From Sphingomonas baiyangensis (GTDB lineage: Bacteria; Pseudomonadota; Alphaproteobacteria; Sphingomonadales; Sphingomonadaceae): a stretch of DNA of 64,000 bases. Every line of letters begins with the position of its first letter. The first letter of the stretch is position 1. Shown here piece after piece: positions 7,165-14,919 of the stretch. Under the pieces are notes generated by a model. That model saw only the letters and a list, made by a program, of their open reading frames with translations, was not told the DNA's origin and searched no databases. The DNA lies in assembly GCF_005144715.1 (NCBI RefSeq), contig NZ_SWKR01000001.1, positions 248,001 to 312,000 on the forward strand. The letters are read 5' to 3'. The position numbers were made by a program, and so were the translations under genes.

Positions 7165-8409
7165 ATGGCCACGCACGCAATCCCCCCGTCCGCCGACCTG
7201 CCGGTCGCCCTTGCCGATGTCGAACGGGCGGCACAGCGCATCGCGGGCGCGGTGGTCCGCACGCCGACGCTGCACAGCCGCACGCTGTCGCAGCTCACCG
7301 GCGCGGAGGTGTGGCTGAAGTTCGAGAATCTCCAGTTCACCGCGGCCTACAAGGAACGCGGCGCGCTCAACACGCTGCTCCAGCTCGACGATGCCGCGCG
7401 CGCCAAGGGCGTCATCGCCGCGTCGGCGGGCAATCATGCGCAGGGCCTTGCCTATCACGGCAACCGGCTGGGCATTCCCGTCACCATCGTCATGCCGCAG
7501 CACACGCCGACGGTGAAGGTCACGCAGACCGAAGGGCACGGCGCCACCGTGATCCTCGAGGGCGAGACGTTCGACGCCGCGCACGCCCATGCGCGCAAGC
7601 TCGAGGCATCGAACGGCTACACCTTCGTCCATCCCTTCGACGATGCGCGCATCGTCGCCGGCCAAGGCACGATCGCGCTCGAGATGCTCGCCGACGTGCC
7701 CGCGATCGATACCTTCCTGGTGCCCATCGGCGGCGGTGGGCTGATCTCGGGCATCGCCACCGTCGCCAAGGCGCAGGCGCGCGCCATCGAGGTCGTTGGC
7801 GTCGAGGCCGAGCTCTACCCCTCGATGTACAACCGCACCAAGGGCACCGATCTGCCCTGCGGCGGCGACACGCTGGCCGAGGGCATCGCGGTGAAGGAGC
7901 CGGGTGGCCTGACCGCGCAGATCGTCGGGGCGCTGGTCGACGATATCGTGCTGGTCGGCGAGCGGAGTCTCGAGGAAGCCGTAAGCCTGCTGCTCCAGAT
8001 CGAGAAGACCGTGGTGGAGGGGGCCGGCTCGGCAGGCCTCGCCGCGCTGATCGCGCATCCCGAGCGGTTTCGCGGGCGCACCGTCGGCACGGTGCTGTGC
8101 GGCGGCAATATCGACACTCGGCTGTTAGCCAATGTGCTGCTGCGCGATCTGGCGCGATCGGGCCGGCTGGCGCGGCTGCGCATCCGGTTGCAGGATCGCC
8201 CCGGCGCGCTGTTCAACGTCGCGCGCATCTTCCACGAACAGGGCGTCAACATCATCGAGGTGTATCACCAGCGCGTGTTCACCACGCTTCCCGCCAAGGG
8301 CCTCATCACCGATATCGAGTGCGAGACACGCGACCGCGCGCATCTCGACCGGTTGATGAACGCGCTGCACGCGGCGGGATACGAGGCAACGCCGGTCGAG
8401 CTGGCCTGA
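7165..8409 (+). CDS. ilvA: Threonine ammonia-lyase with C-terminal ACT domain
   Basis: 414 residues. It is a PLP fold II enzyme: the Schiff-base lysine is Lys63 in FTAAYKERGALN, the phosphate-binding loop is IGGGGL, and SAGNHAQG is the substrate loop. An ACT-like regulatory domain occupies about residues 330-410. It converts threonine to 2-oxobutanoate and ammonia. The length fits the short single-ACT class (TdcB/YgeX-like or short IlvA), so biosynthetic versus catabolic role is uncertain; the symbol is tentative. Confidence 0.9.
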   Translation: MATHAIPPSADLPVALADVERAAQRIAGAVVRTPTLHSRTLSQLTGAEVWLKFENLQFTAAYKERGALNTLLQLDDAARAKGVIAASAGNHAQGLAYHGNRLGIPVTIVMPQHTPTVKVTQTEGHGATVILEGETFDAAHAHARKLEASNGYTFVHPFDDARIVAGQGTIALEMLADVPAIDTFLVPIGGGGLISGIATVAKAQARAIEVVGVEAELYPSMYNRTKGTDLPCGGDTLAEGIAVKEPGGLTAQIVGALVDDIVLVGERSLEEAVSLLLQIEKTVVEGAGSAGLAALIAHPERFRGRTVGTVLCGGNIDTRLLANVLLRDLARSGRLARLRIRLQDRPGALFNVARIFHEQGVNIIEVYHQRVFTTLPAKGLITDIECETRDRAHLDRLMNALHAAGYEATPVELA

Positions 8410-8645
8410 GGGCGCGCCGAGCCGAGTCCGCGCCGCGCCGAAGCGAATCGTCGCCCGCTGGGGTCGGCGGCTGTCGCTTGCTATGGCGGTTCGTGCCGGT
8501 CCGTTCCGATCCGGGCGCATCGAAAATGCCTGCCGCGGCGTTAACGTTCTTTCATGGTAAAGCGCCTTTTCATCACGAATCGACCGCTTCATAGTGGCTG
8601 CCACGGGCCGCATCGGGCGGTCGATCAGCTAGGGGCCGCCGAAGC

Positions 8646-9428
8646 GTGACCGCACCTTTCCGCTTTCCGCGCTTCTTCGTGACCAGCCCGTCGCCCTGCC
8701 CCTATCTGCCGGGAAAGCAGGAGCGCAAGGTATTCACCGAGCTGTCGGGACAGCATGCCGGTGAGCTCAACGACGCGCTGGGTCGCATCGGTTTTCGCCG
8801 CAGCCAGTCGGTCGCGTACCGGCCGAGCTGCCCATCATGCACCGCCTGCGTGTCGGTGCGTGTAGTGGCCGAGGGGTTCGCGCCCAACGCCACGCAGCGC
8901 AAACTCATGCGCCGCTTCGGCAATCTCGAGATCAGCGCCTGCCGGCCCTGGGCGACCGAGGAACAGTTCGATCTGCTGCGCCGCTATCTGGCCACGCGCC
9001 ACCCCGGCGGCGGCATGGCGGCGATGGACGAGCATGACTATTCGGACATGGTCGAGCACAGCCCGGTGCGCAGCTATGTCGTCGAGTATCGCCTGCCTTC
9101 CGAGAATGGCCGGCCCGGCGAGCTGGTGGGCGCCTGCATCACCGATCAGCAGGCCGACGGGCTTTCAATGATCTACAGCTTCTTCGCAGCCGACCGGCCC
9201 GATTGCAGCGGACTTGGCACCTATATCATTGTCGATCACATCCAGCGCGCGCGCAAGGCGCAGCTCGGCTATGTGTATCTGGGCTATTGGGTGCGCGGGT
9301 CGCAGCGCATGGAATACAAGATGCGCTATCAGCCGATGGAAGTGCTCGGCCCCAGCGGCTGGTCGCCGATGCCGGCGCCGGTGGCCCGGCCCGCTGCCAT
9401 GCCGGCAAGGGTGCGCGAACTCGTCTGA
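8646..9428 (+). CDS. bpt: Aspartate/glutamate leucyltransferase or arginyltransferase (Bpt/Ate family)
   Basis: 260 residues, GTG start. The N-terminal ATE domain has the cysteine cluster CPYLPG and CPSCTACV; the C-terminal domain has the GNAT-like part [13 protein letters not shown] and [15 protein letters not shown]. These enzymes attach Leu (Bpt) or Arg (Ate) from aminoacyl-tRNA to N-terminal Asp or Glu, marking proteins for ClpAP via ClpS. The 236-bp region upstream shows no gene or clear motif. Bacterial members of this length are usually Bpt. Confidence 0.92.
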   Translation: MTAPFRFPRFFVTSPSPCPYLPGKQERKVFTELSGQHAGELNDALGRIGFRRSQSVAYRPSCPSCTACVSVRVVAEGFAPNATQRKLMRRFGNLEISACRPWATEEQFDLLRRYLATRHPGGGMAAMDEHDYSDMVEHSPVRSYVVEYRLPSENGRPGELVGACITDQQADGLSMIYSFFAADRPDCSGLGTYIIVDHIQRARKAQLGYVYLGYWVRGSQRMEYKMRYQPMEVLGPSGWSPMPAPVARPAAMPARVRELV

Positions 9429-9449
9429 CCGTCGCCGGCGGACCCGCCC

Positions 9450-10205
9450 TCAGAAGAACAGCGCGATATGCGCGGTGAGCCGATCGCCCGCATCCTCGCG
9501 GTTGGCGAAGGGCGACGCGGCGGCCACTTCGTCGGCGATATCGGTGCCGCTGTAGCGCACGCCGATGGCGACGTTGCCCACCGTCCGCTCCACGCGCACG
9601 CCCCAGTCGGTATAATCGCCATCGGGTCGCAGCCGCGCGGCGCGAACGAAATCGTCGGTGCCGCCGGTCGTGCGGCCGACATGCGCCAGGATGCTGTAGG
9701 GCGTCGCAGGGATCGATCCGCCAACACGCGCACCAAGATACAGATTGTCGCCGCCGATCGAATCCTGCGGCGGCGCGTAATGCGCAAAGCCCTCGATCTG
9801 CGCCGGGCCGATGGCATAGCCCAGCACCGCGTCGATCTCGCCATAGGAGGTCTCGCGCTCGCCGGGAAAGAAATGGCCGGTGACGCCGCCCGTAACGGTC
9901 AGCCCGCCGCCAAGATCGGCGACATAGGCCGCCGATCCGTCGAGCCCCAGATCGGCGCCGGCATGGCGCGGACTGCCGCGCAGCGTCGTGGCGCGTGCTT
10001 CGACACGCAGCGCGCCTGTCACCGGCAGCGTCGCGATCGCATCGAGCGCGACCTTGCCGTCACTCCAACTGATGCCCCGCCGCCGGTGATCGGTCGTGAC
10101 CTCGACCGAGCCTGACGCGCGCGCAGCGGTCTGCGCCGCCGCCTCGCTTGCCGTCACGCACAGCACGGCACTGCACAGCGCCGCGCGCCAGCGGCGATCA
10201 GCCAT
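9450..10205 (-). CDS. TorF-family putative outer-membrane porin
   Basis: 251 residues with a cleavable signal peptide (ends SEAAAQ). The mature protein alternates polar and hydrophobic residues as in an outer-membrane beta-barrel, ends in a phenylalanine pair, and opens with VEVTTDHRRRGISWSDG, the signature region of TorF-like proteins. The transported substrate is unknown. Its start overlaps the end of an upstream secreted-protein gene by 8 bp, so the two are an operon, convergent with bpt. Confidence 0.75.
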   Translation of the reverse strand: MADRRWRAALCSAVLCVTASEAAAQTAARASGSVEVTTDHRRRGISWSDGKVALDAIATLPVTGALRVEARATTLRGSPRHAGADLGLDGSAAYVADLGGGLTVTGGVTGHFFPGERETSYGEIDAVLGYAIGPAQIEGFAHYAPPQDSIGGDNLYLGARVGGSIPATPYSILAHVGRTTGGTDDFVRAARLRPDGDYTDWGVRVERTVGNVAIGVRYSGTDIADEVAAASPFANREDAGDRLTAHIALFF

Positions 10206-10656
10206 TCGGCGCGACCGCTTCGAGTTCGGCGAGCAGCGTGCTGCGATCGGCCTCGGCCGCGGCGATCAGCCGATCGCGCACTGCGGGGGTCCGCGCCGCC
10301 ACTTCGCGCTCGATCGCGCCGCGCTGCGTCATGCACGCGCCGGGCCGACTGCCCTTGAGCGTCCGGTCGGTCGCAATGGCGCGCTCGCCCGCGACGCCGC
10401 TGCCTTCGAGCGTACGCGCGACGGTGACGCTGGCGGTCCAGTGGCAGCGCTGCGTGCTTGGCCGGCTGGGCGGCGCGATGCCGCGCTGGTCGGTCTCGAT
10501 CGCCACGTCGGCGCGATAGATGGCGCCGATCGCGGTGCCGCGATGATCGATGGTGACGCGATGCTCTAGCGCATCGTCGATCGTCGCCGGGATAGGCGTT
10601 GCGAAGTCGGTCGCCGCCGGCATCGACAATGCCAGCGCGGTCGCGAGGATGTGCAT
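10198..10656 (-). CDS. Hypothetical periplasmic protein upstream of the TorF-like gene
   Basis: 152 residues. The N-terminal hydrophobic stretch (ILATALALSMPAAT) is a probable but weak signal peptide. Two cysteines (in RCHW and ACMTQ) might form a disulphide. The C-terminus is helical and rich in Ala and Glu. No family was recognised. The 8-bp overlap with the downstream TorF-like gene indicates translational coupling and a shared role at the envelope. Confidence 0.65.
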   Translation of the reverse strand: MHILATALALSMPAATDFATPIPATIDDALEHRVTIDHRGTAIGAIYRADVAIETDQRGIAPPSRPSTQRCHWTASVTVARTLEGSGVAGERAIATDRTLKGSRPGACMTQRGAIEREVAARTPAVRDRLIAAAEADRSTLLAELEAVAPNG

Positions 10657-10805
10657 GGTTCGTCTCCTGCTCGGCCGCCGTTATCGACGGTCCATGCCCG
10701 AATAATCGTCACCGCTCGCCTTGGTTGCAAGCGATACCATTGCGAATGTGCGCCGGCGCAACGATGCTTTACCTGCTGTTCGCCTTTGCCGCTTAATCGG
10801 GTTGC

Positions 10806-12494
10806 ATGGGGCCGGGGATACGCAACATCATGATCGTGGTGGCGACGCTGCTCGCCATGCTCGGCCAGCCAGCCGCTGCAAGGGCGAACGCCGCGATCGG
10901 CACGTTGTTGCCCGTGTGCATCGCGCCGGCGCAGGCGGGCACGATCGCGGATGTCGCAGCCGGACGCCTGACCGGCGATTGCCGTACCGAGCAGACACGC
11001 TTCGGCGAGGGCGATTTCTGGGCGATCGCGCCGGCAGTACCGGCGCGCGCGGCGGGCAGCGAGCCGATCGACCGGGTGCGCATCGGCAGTCTGTGGCAGG
11101 AGAGCGTCTCGCTGTTCGTGCTGTATGCCGACGGCCATCTGGTCCGCATCGATGCCGATCAGCGCGGCATTTCGCGGCGCATCCAGCTTGGTGCACGGGT
11201 CGAGTTCAGGCTTCCCTTGCGCGCGGCCGCCCCTGCGAAACTCGCCTGGCTGGTCGAGGGATCGGCCAATCGGCGCGGCATCCTGATGGGCGCCGAACTG
11301 CTGTCGCACGACGACAGCGCGCACGCCAATCTGGCGCTCGGCGCGATGTATGCCTTGTTCGCCGGGCTGTGCATCGCGCTCATCGTCTACAATCTGGCGC
11401 TGTGGGGTGCGCTGCGGCACCGTTTCCAGCTCGCCTATTGTCTGATGGTGGCGATGCTGCTGGCCTATGCGGGCTCTTCCTCGGGCGCGCTGGCATGGCT
11501 TTGGCCCAAGATCGCCAACAACGACCGGCTGCGCATCAATTACGTAACGCTTGCCGGTGCCGCGGCGGCGGCCTTGTGGTTCGTGCGCAGCTTCTTCGAG
11601 CCGCGCGTGTTCGCCGGCATCGTCGGCAAGGCGATCGACGTGGCCATCGTGCTTCTGGCGGCGGCGGGCCTCGCCTTCGCACTGGGCTCGCACTGGTGGA
11701 TGCGCGAGTTCGACCTCGCCTATACGCTGTCGTTCGGTGCGCTGCTAAGTCTCGTTCCGCTGGTATTGTGGCGAGCATGGCGGGCACGGAGCGACTATCT
11801 GTGGCTGTTCGCCATCGCCTGGGCAGCGCCGGTGGCGATGGCGGCGCTACGCGTCGCGCACAATCTGAACTGGCTCGACTGGAGCATCTGGATCGACAAT
11901 TCGACGCTGATCGCGATGGCGGCGGAGGCGTTGCTCTCGAGCCTCGCCATCGCCTACCGCATCCGCCTTTTGAGCGACGAGCGCGACGTCGCGCTGGCGC
12001 AGGAAGTCGAATCGCGCCGCCTGTCCGAGATCGATCCGCTGACGGGCCTGCTCAACCGCCGCGCATTCCTAGCCGGGGCGATCGGCCGCGCGGGCCGGCA
12101 GATGTTGCTGCTCGTCGACATCGACCATTTCAAGCGCGTCAACGACGCCATCGGCCATGACGGCGGCGACGAGGTGCTGCGGGTGTTCGCGCGAACGCTG
12201 CGCCAGGCGGCGGGCGACACGACGCTGGTCGCGCGGCTGGGCGGCGAGGAATTCGCACTCGTGGCGGACTGCGGCGCGACGCTCGATCCACATATGCTGA
12301 TCGAGCGGCTGCGGCTGACGCGGATGCCCTTCGATATGCGTGTTACCGCCAGCATCGGCCTGTGCAGCGGTCCGCTCGCCACCGAGGCCGACTGGAAGCG
12401 CCTGTACCAGGGCGCCGATCGCGCCTTGTTCGAGGCAAAGGCGCAGGGTCGCGATCGGATTCGTTCGGCGGATATGCTGGCGGCGGTTGCCTGA
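10806..12494 (+). CDS. 7TMR-DISM diguanylate cyclase
   Basis: 562 residues: signal or TM segment, a periplasmic 7TMR-DISM sensor domain (about 30-165), seven predicted transmembrane helices (about 175-385), a short coiled coil and a GGDEF domain (about 400-555). The active site reads GGEEF and the upstream DIDHFKRVND motif is intact, so it should make cyclic di-GMP from GTP. A second possible start is at 10830. No PAS or EAL domain. The sensed signal, probably a carbohydrate-like ligand, is unknown. Confidence 0.88.
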   Translation: MGPGIRNIMIVVATLLAMLGQPAAARANAAIGTLLPVCIAPAQAGTIADVAAGRLTGDCRTEQTRFGEGDFWAIAPAVPARAAGSEPIDRVRIGSLWQESVSLFVLYADGHLVRIDADQRGISRRIQLGARVEFRLPLRAAAPAKLAWLVEGSANRRGILMGAELLSHDDSAHANLALGAMYALFAGLCIALIVYNLALWGALRHRFQLAYCLMVAMLLAYAGSSSGALAWLWPKIANNDRLRINYVTLAGAAAAALWFVRSFFEPRVFAGIVGKAIDVAIVLLAAAGLAFALGSHWWMREFDLAYTLSFGALLSLVPLVLWRAWRARSDYLWLFAIAWAAPVAMAALRVAHNLNWLDWSIWIDNSTLIAMAAEALLSSLAIAYRIRLLSDERDVALAQEVESRRLSEIDPLTGLLNRRAFLAGAIGRAGRQMLLLVDIDHFKRVNDAIGHDGGDEVLRVFARTLRQAAGDTTLVARLGGEEFALVADCGATLDPHMLIERLRLTRMPFDMRVTASIGLCSGPLATEADWKRLYQGADRALFEAKAQGRDRIRSADMLAAVA

Positions 12495-12570
12495 CTGGGC
12501 TATGGGATCGTTCAGCCATGCGAAAGCTTCGCAGGCGTAACGAGATTTCGCCGTTCCGGGAGCCCACGCC

Positions 12571-12768
12571 ATGCTTCAGCGCCGCATCGCCTTGCTGGCC
12601 GCCATTGCCGCCTGCGCCGTGCTGATCGCGCTCAAGCCGCCGACCGGGCAGATTCGCCTCGCGCTCGACACCGGCAATGAAAGCGCGCCCGCCCTGTTCG
12701 AGGCTGCGGTCGAGGTAGGCGCAGTGGGCGTGTCGGTGGTCGTGGACGCCTCGCGCCGACTACGCTGA
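12571..12768 (+). CDS. Small exported or membrane protein, unknown
   Basis: 65 residues. An N-terminal hydrophobic helix (RRIALLAAIAACAVLIAL) could be a signal peptide or anchor. The remaining 40 residues have no recognisable motif. GGGAG lies eight bases before the ATG, which supports a real gene. It sits between the diguanylate cyclase and the acyl-CoA ligase with no overlap. Confidence 0.45.
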   Translation: MLQRRIALLAAIAACAVLIALKPPTGQIRLALDTGNESAPALFEAAVEVGAVGVSVVVDASRRLR

Positions 12769-12811
12769 GGCGCGGTTGCGCGCGCCGCGCAACCTGCTTA
12801 CACCAATGTAA

Positions 12812-14506
12812 ATGAGCGATCCCGAAGACGCCTGGCGCACCCGCTATCTGCACCCCGGCAGCTGGGAGCATCGCTTCCCGCCCGCCACGATGATCGATCT
12901 GTTCGAGGAAACGGCGCAGCGCTTGGGCGACGCGCCGCTGATCGAGTTTCTCGGCCGCCGCTACAGCTACCGCGAAACGATGGAAGGCGTGCATCGCGTC
13001 GCCTGCGGGCTTGCCGCGATGGGCTATGGCAAGGGCGACCGGATCGGGTTGTTCCTGCCCAACGTGCCGCATTACGTGGCCGCCTATTACGGCATCCTCA
13101 AACTCGGTGCCACGGTGGTGAACTTCTCACCGCTGTACACCGTCGACGAACTGGCGCACCAGGTCGAGGATTCGGGTACGCGGATGCTGTTCACGCTGTC
13201 GGCATCGGCGCTGCTGCCGACGGCGGTGAAGGTGCTCGAACGCAGCACACTCGAGCGGCTGGTGGTGGGATCGATCGCGGGCGCGCTGCCGCCGACCAAA
13301 TCGCTGTTCTACCGGCTGTTCAAGGGCAAGGAGATCGCCGCGCGGCCCGACGATGCGCGCATCACCGCCTTTTCGGCGCTGATCGACAATCAGGGCAGCT
13401 GCACCACGCCGCCGCTCGATCCGGTGCGCGATCTGGCGCTGATCCAGTATACCGGCGGCACCACCGGCACGCCCAAGGGAGCCATGCTCAGCCACGCCAA
13501 TCTGGCGGCGAACGCGCGGCAGGTGGCGGGGCTCGATCCTCAGCTCGGCCAGGTTACCGATCGCATTCTGGGCGTGCTGCCGATGTTCCATGTGTTCGCC
13601 AACACCTGCGTGCTCAACCGCACCGTGGTGGCAGGCGGCGAAATCGTGCTGCTGCCGCGCTTCGAAGCCGGACAGGCGCTGGCGGCGATCGCACGCACCG
13701 GCGCCACCGCGCTGCCGGGCGTGCCCACCATGTACCGCGCGCTGCTCGATCATCCAAAGTTCGGCGATACCGACCTGTCGAGCCTGCGCATCTGCATCTC
13801 GGGCGGCGCGCCGCTGCCCGCCGAACTCAAGAGCCGGTTCGAAGCCGCGGCGGGCTGCAATCTCGTCGAAGGCTATGGCCTGTCCGAAAGCTCGGGCGTC
13901 GTCTCGTGCAACCCCTATGAGGCAGCGAACAAGGACGGCACGATCGGCCAGCCGCTGCCCGACACGCGCATCGCGCTGGTCGACAAGGAAGACCCTGCCC
14001 GCGCCGCGCCCGCCGGCGAGCCGGGCGAGATCGTAGTGGCAGGTCCGCAGATCATGTGCGGCTACTGGAACCGTCCCGACGCCGATGCCGAAGTGTTCGT
14101 GACCGATGCCGAAGGCATGCGCTGGCTACGCACCGGCGATGTGGGCACGATCGACGAGGACGGGTTCGTGCGCATCGTCGATCGGCTAAAGGACATGATC
14201 GCGGTAGGCGGCTTCAAGGTGTTCCCCAGCCAGATCGAGGCGATCCTCTACCATCACCCCGCAGTGCGCGAGGCACTGGTGATCGGCATGCCCGATACCT
14301 ATCGCGGCGAAGTCCCGCGCGCCTATGTAACGCTGGAGGACAACAGCGACACGACGGGCGAGGCGATCGCCGCCTGGCTCAATCCCCAGCTCGGCAAGCA
14401 CGAGCGCGTCGACGCCGTGGTGGTGCGCCTGGCGCTCCCCAAGACGATGATTGGCAAATTGAGCCGCAAGGATTTGGTGGCGGAGGTCGCGGCGGAGGCG
14501 GGGTGA
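12812..14506 (+). CDS. fadD: Long-chain fatty-acid--CoA ligase (FadD-like)
   Basis: 564 residues, an adenylate-forming enzyme of standard length. The P-loop-like motif YTGGTTGTPKGAM, the EGYGLSESSG motif, the GYWNRPDA and TGDVG motifs and the C-terminal KDMIAVGGFKVFPSQ hinge with the catalytic lysine near TMIGKLSRKD are all present. It activates fatty acids to acyl-CoA in two steps through an acyl-AMP. The substrate chain length cannot be read; feruloyl- or coumaroyl-CoA synthesis is possible but not indicated. Confidence 0.93.
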   Translation: MSDPEDAWRTRYLHPGSWEHRFPPATMIDLFEETAQRLGDAPLIEFLGRRYSYRETMEGVHRVACGLAAMGYGKGDRIGLFLPNVPHYVAAYYGILKLGATVVNFSPLYTVDELAHQVEDSGTRMLFTLSASALLPTAVKVLERSTLERLVVGSIAGALPPTKSLFYRLFKGKEIAARPDDARITAFSALIDNQGSCTTPPLDPVRDLALIQYTGGTTGTPKGAMLSHANLAANARQVAGLDPQLGQVTDRILGVLPMFHVFANTCVLNRTVVAGGEIVLLPRFEAGQALAAIARTGATALPGVPTMYRALLDHPKFGDTDLSSLRICISGGAPLPAELKSRFEAAAGCNLVEGYGLSESSGVVSCNPYEAANKDGTIGQPLPDTRIALVDKEDPARAAPAGEPGEIVVAGPQIMCGYWNRPDADAEVFVTDAEGMRWLRTGDVGTIDEDGFVRIVDRLKDMIAVGGFKVFPSQIEAILYHHPAVREALVIGMPDTYRGEVPRAYVTLEDNSDTTGEAIAAWLNPQLGKHERVDAVVVRLALPKTMIGKLSRKDLVAEVAAEAG

Positions 14507-14525
14507 GCGATCGACTGCCGTTTGT

Positions 14526-14556
14526 CGTCACCCCGGGCTTGACCCGGGGTCCCGCT
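14526..14556. repeat. Palindromic repeat, left copy, flanking the GIY-YIG gene
   Basis: A REP-like unit with an inner hairpin: ACCCCGGG (14530-14537) pairs with CCCGGGGT (14543-14550) around a 5-base loop, with GTC before and CCCGC after. A near-identical inverted copy lies at 14879-14909. Confidence 0.8.
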
Positions 14557-14572
14557 TCGTTTTCGTTGCGAT

Positions 14573-14872
14573 ATGCGAGGTGGTGAACGGGGCGGCTGGG
14601 TCTACATCATGGCGCATCGCTACCGCGGCACGATGTATGTCGGCGTAACCGCAAACCTCCCTGCTCGCATCAAGCAGCATCGCGGTGGCGCGGGATCGGA
14701 TTTCTGCCGGCGGTACGGCCTTTCTCGCCTAGTCTGGGCGGAGCGGTGCGCGACGATGCTCGACGGCATCGCCCATGAGAAGCGGCTGAAACGGTGGCGT
14801 CGGGAATGGAAGTTTGCGCTGATCGAGCGAGGCAACCCCGAATGGCAGGACATGTTCGACAGGGTCGTGTGA
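14573..14872 (+). CDS. GIY-YIG superfamily nuclease, single-domain
   Basis: 99 residues, one GIY-YIG domain: VYI at 10-12, YVG at 22-24, catalytic Arg32 in ARIKQH, His36 and metal-binding Glu69 in AHEKRLK. All active-site residues are kept, so a single-strand nicking or endonuclease activity is plausible. Small members are common in sphingomonads and other alphaproteobacteria and are sometimes misnamed UvrC-like. The gene is bracketed 17 bp upstream and 7 bp downstream by inverted copies of one palindromic repeat. No ribosome binding site is obvious. Confidence 0.88.
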   Translation: MRGGERGGWVYIMAHRYRGTMYVGVTANLPARIKQHRGGAGSDFCRRYGLSRLVWAERCATMLDGIAHEKRLKRWRREWKFALIERGNPEWQDMFDRVV

Positions 14873-14878
14873 AGGAGC

Positions 14879-14909
14879 AGCGGGACCCCGGCGCAAGGCC
14901 GGGGTGACG
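14879..14909. repeat. Palindromic repeat, right inverted copy, flanking the GIY-YIG gene
   Basis: The reverse complement matches the unit at 14526-14556 apart from a few changes in the stem and loop. The inner stem is ACCCCGGC with GCCGGGGT. The two copies point towards each other around the nuclease gene, giving a 384-bp unit. Confidence 0.8.
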
Positions 14910-14919
14910 GTATCGCGCC

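Noticed and set aside
12812..14506. Feruloyl-CoA synthetase (FerA) for the hydroxycinnamate block
   Set aside because: The sequence is of the adenylate-forming FadD type, it is 27 kb from ferB, and FerA is usually of the larger NDP-forming type in SYK-6.
14593..14872. Annotating the GIY-YIG gene as a UvrC-like excision nuclease
   Set aside because: It has only the GIY-YIG domain, no UVR or helix-hairpin-helix domains of UvrC.
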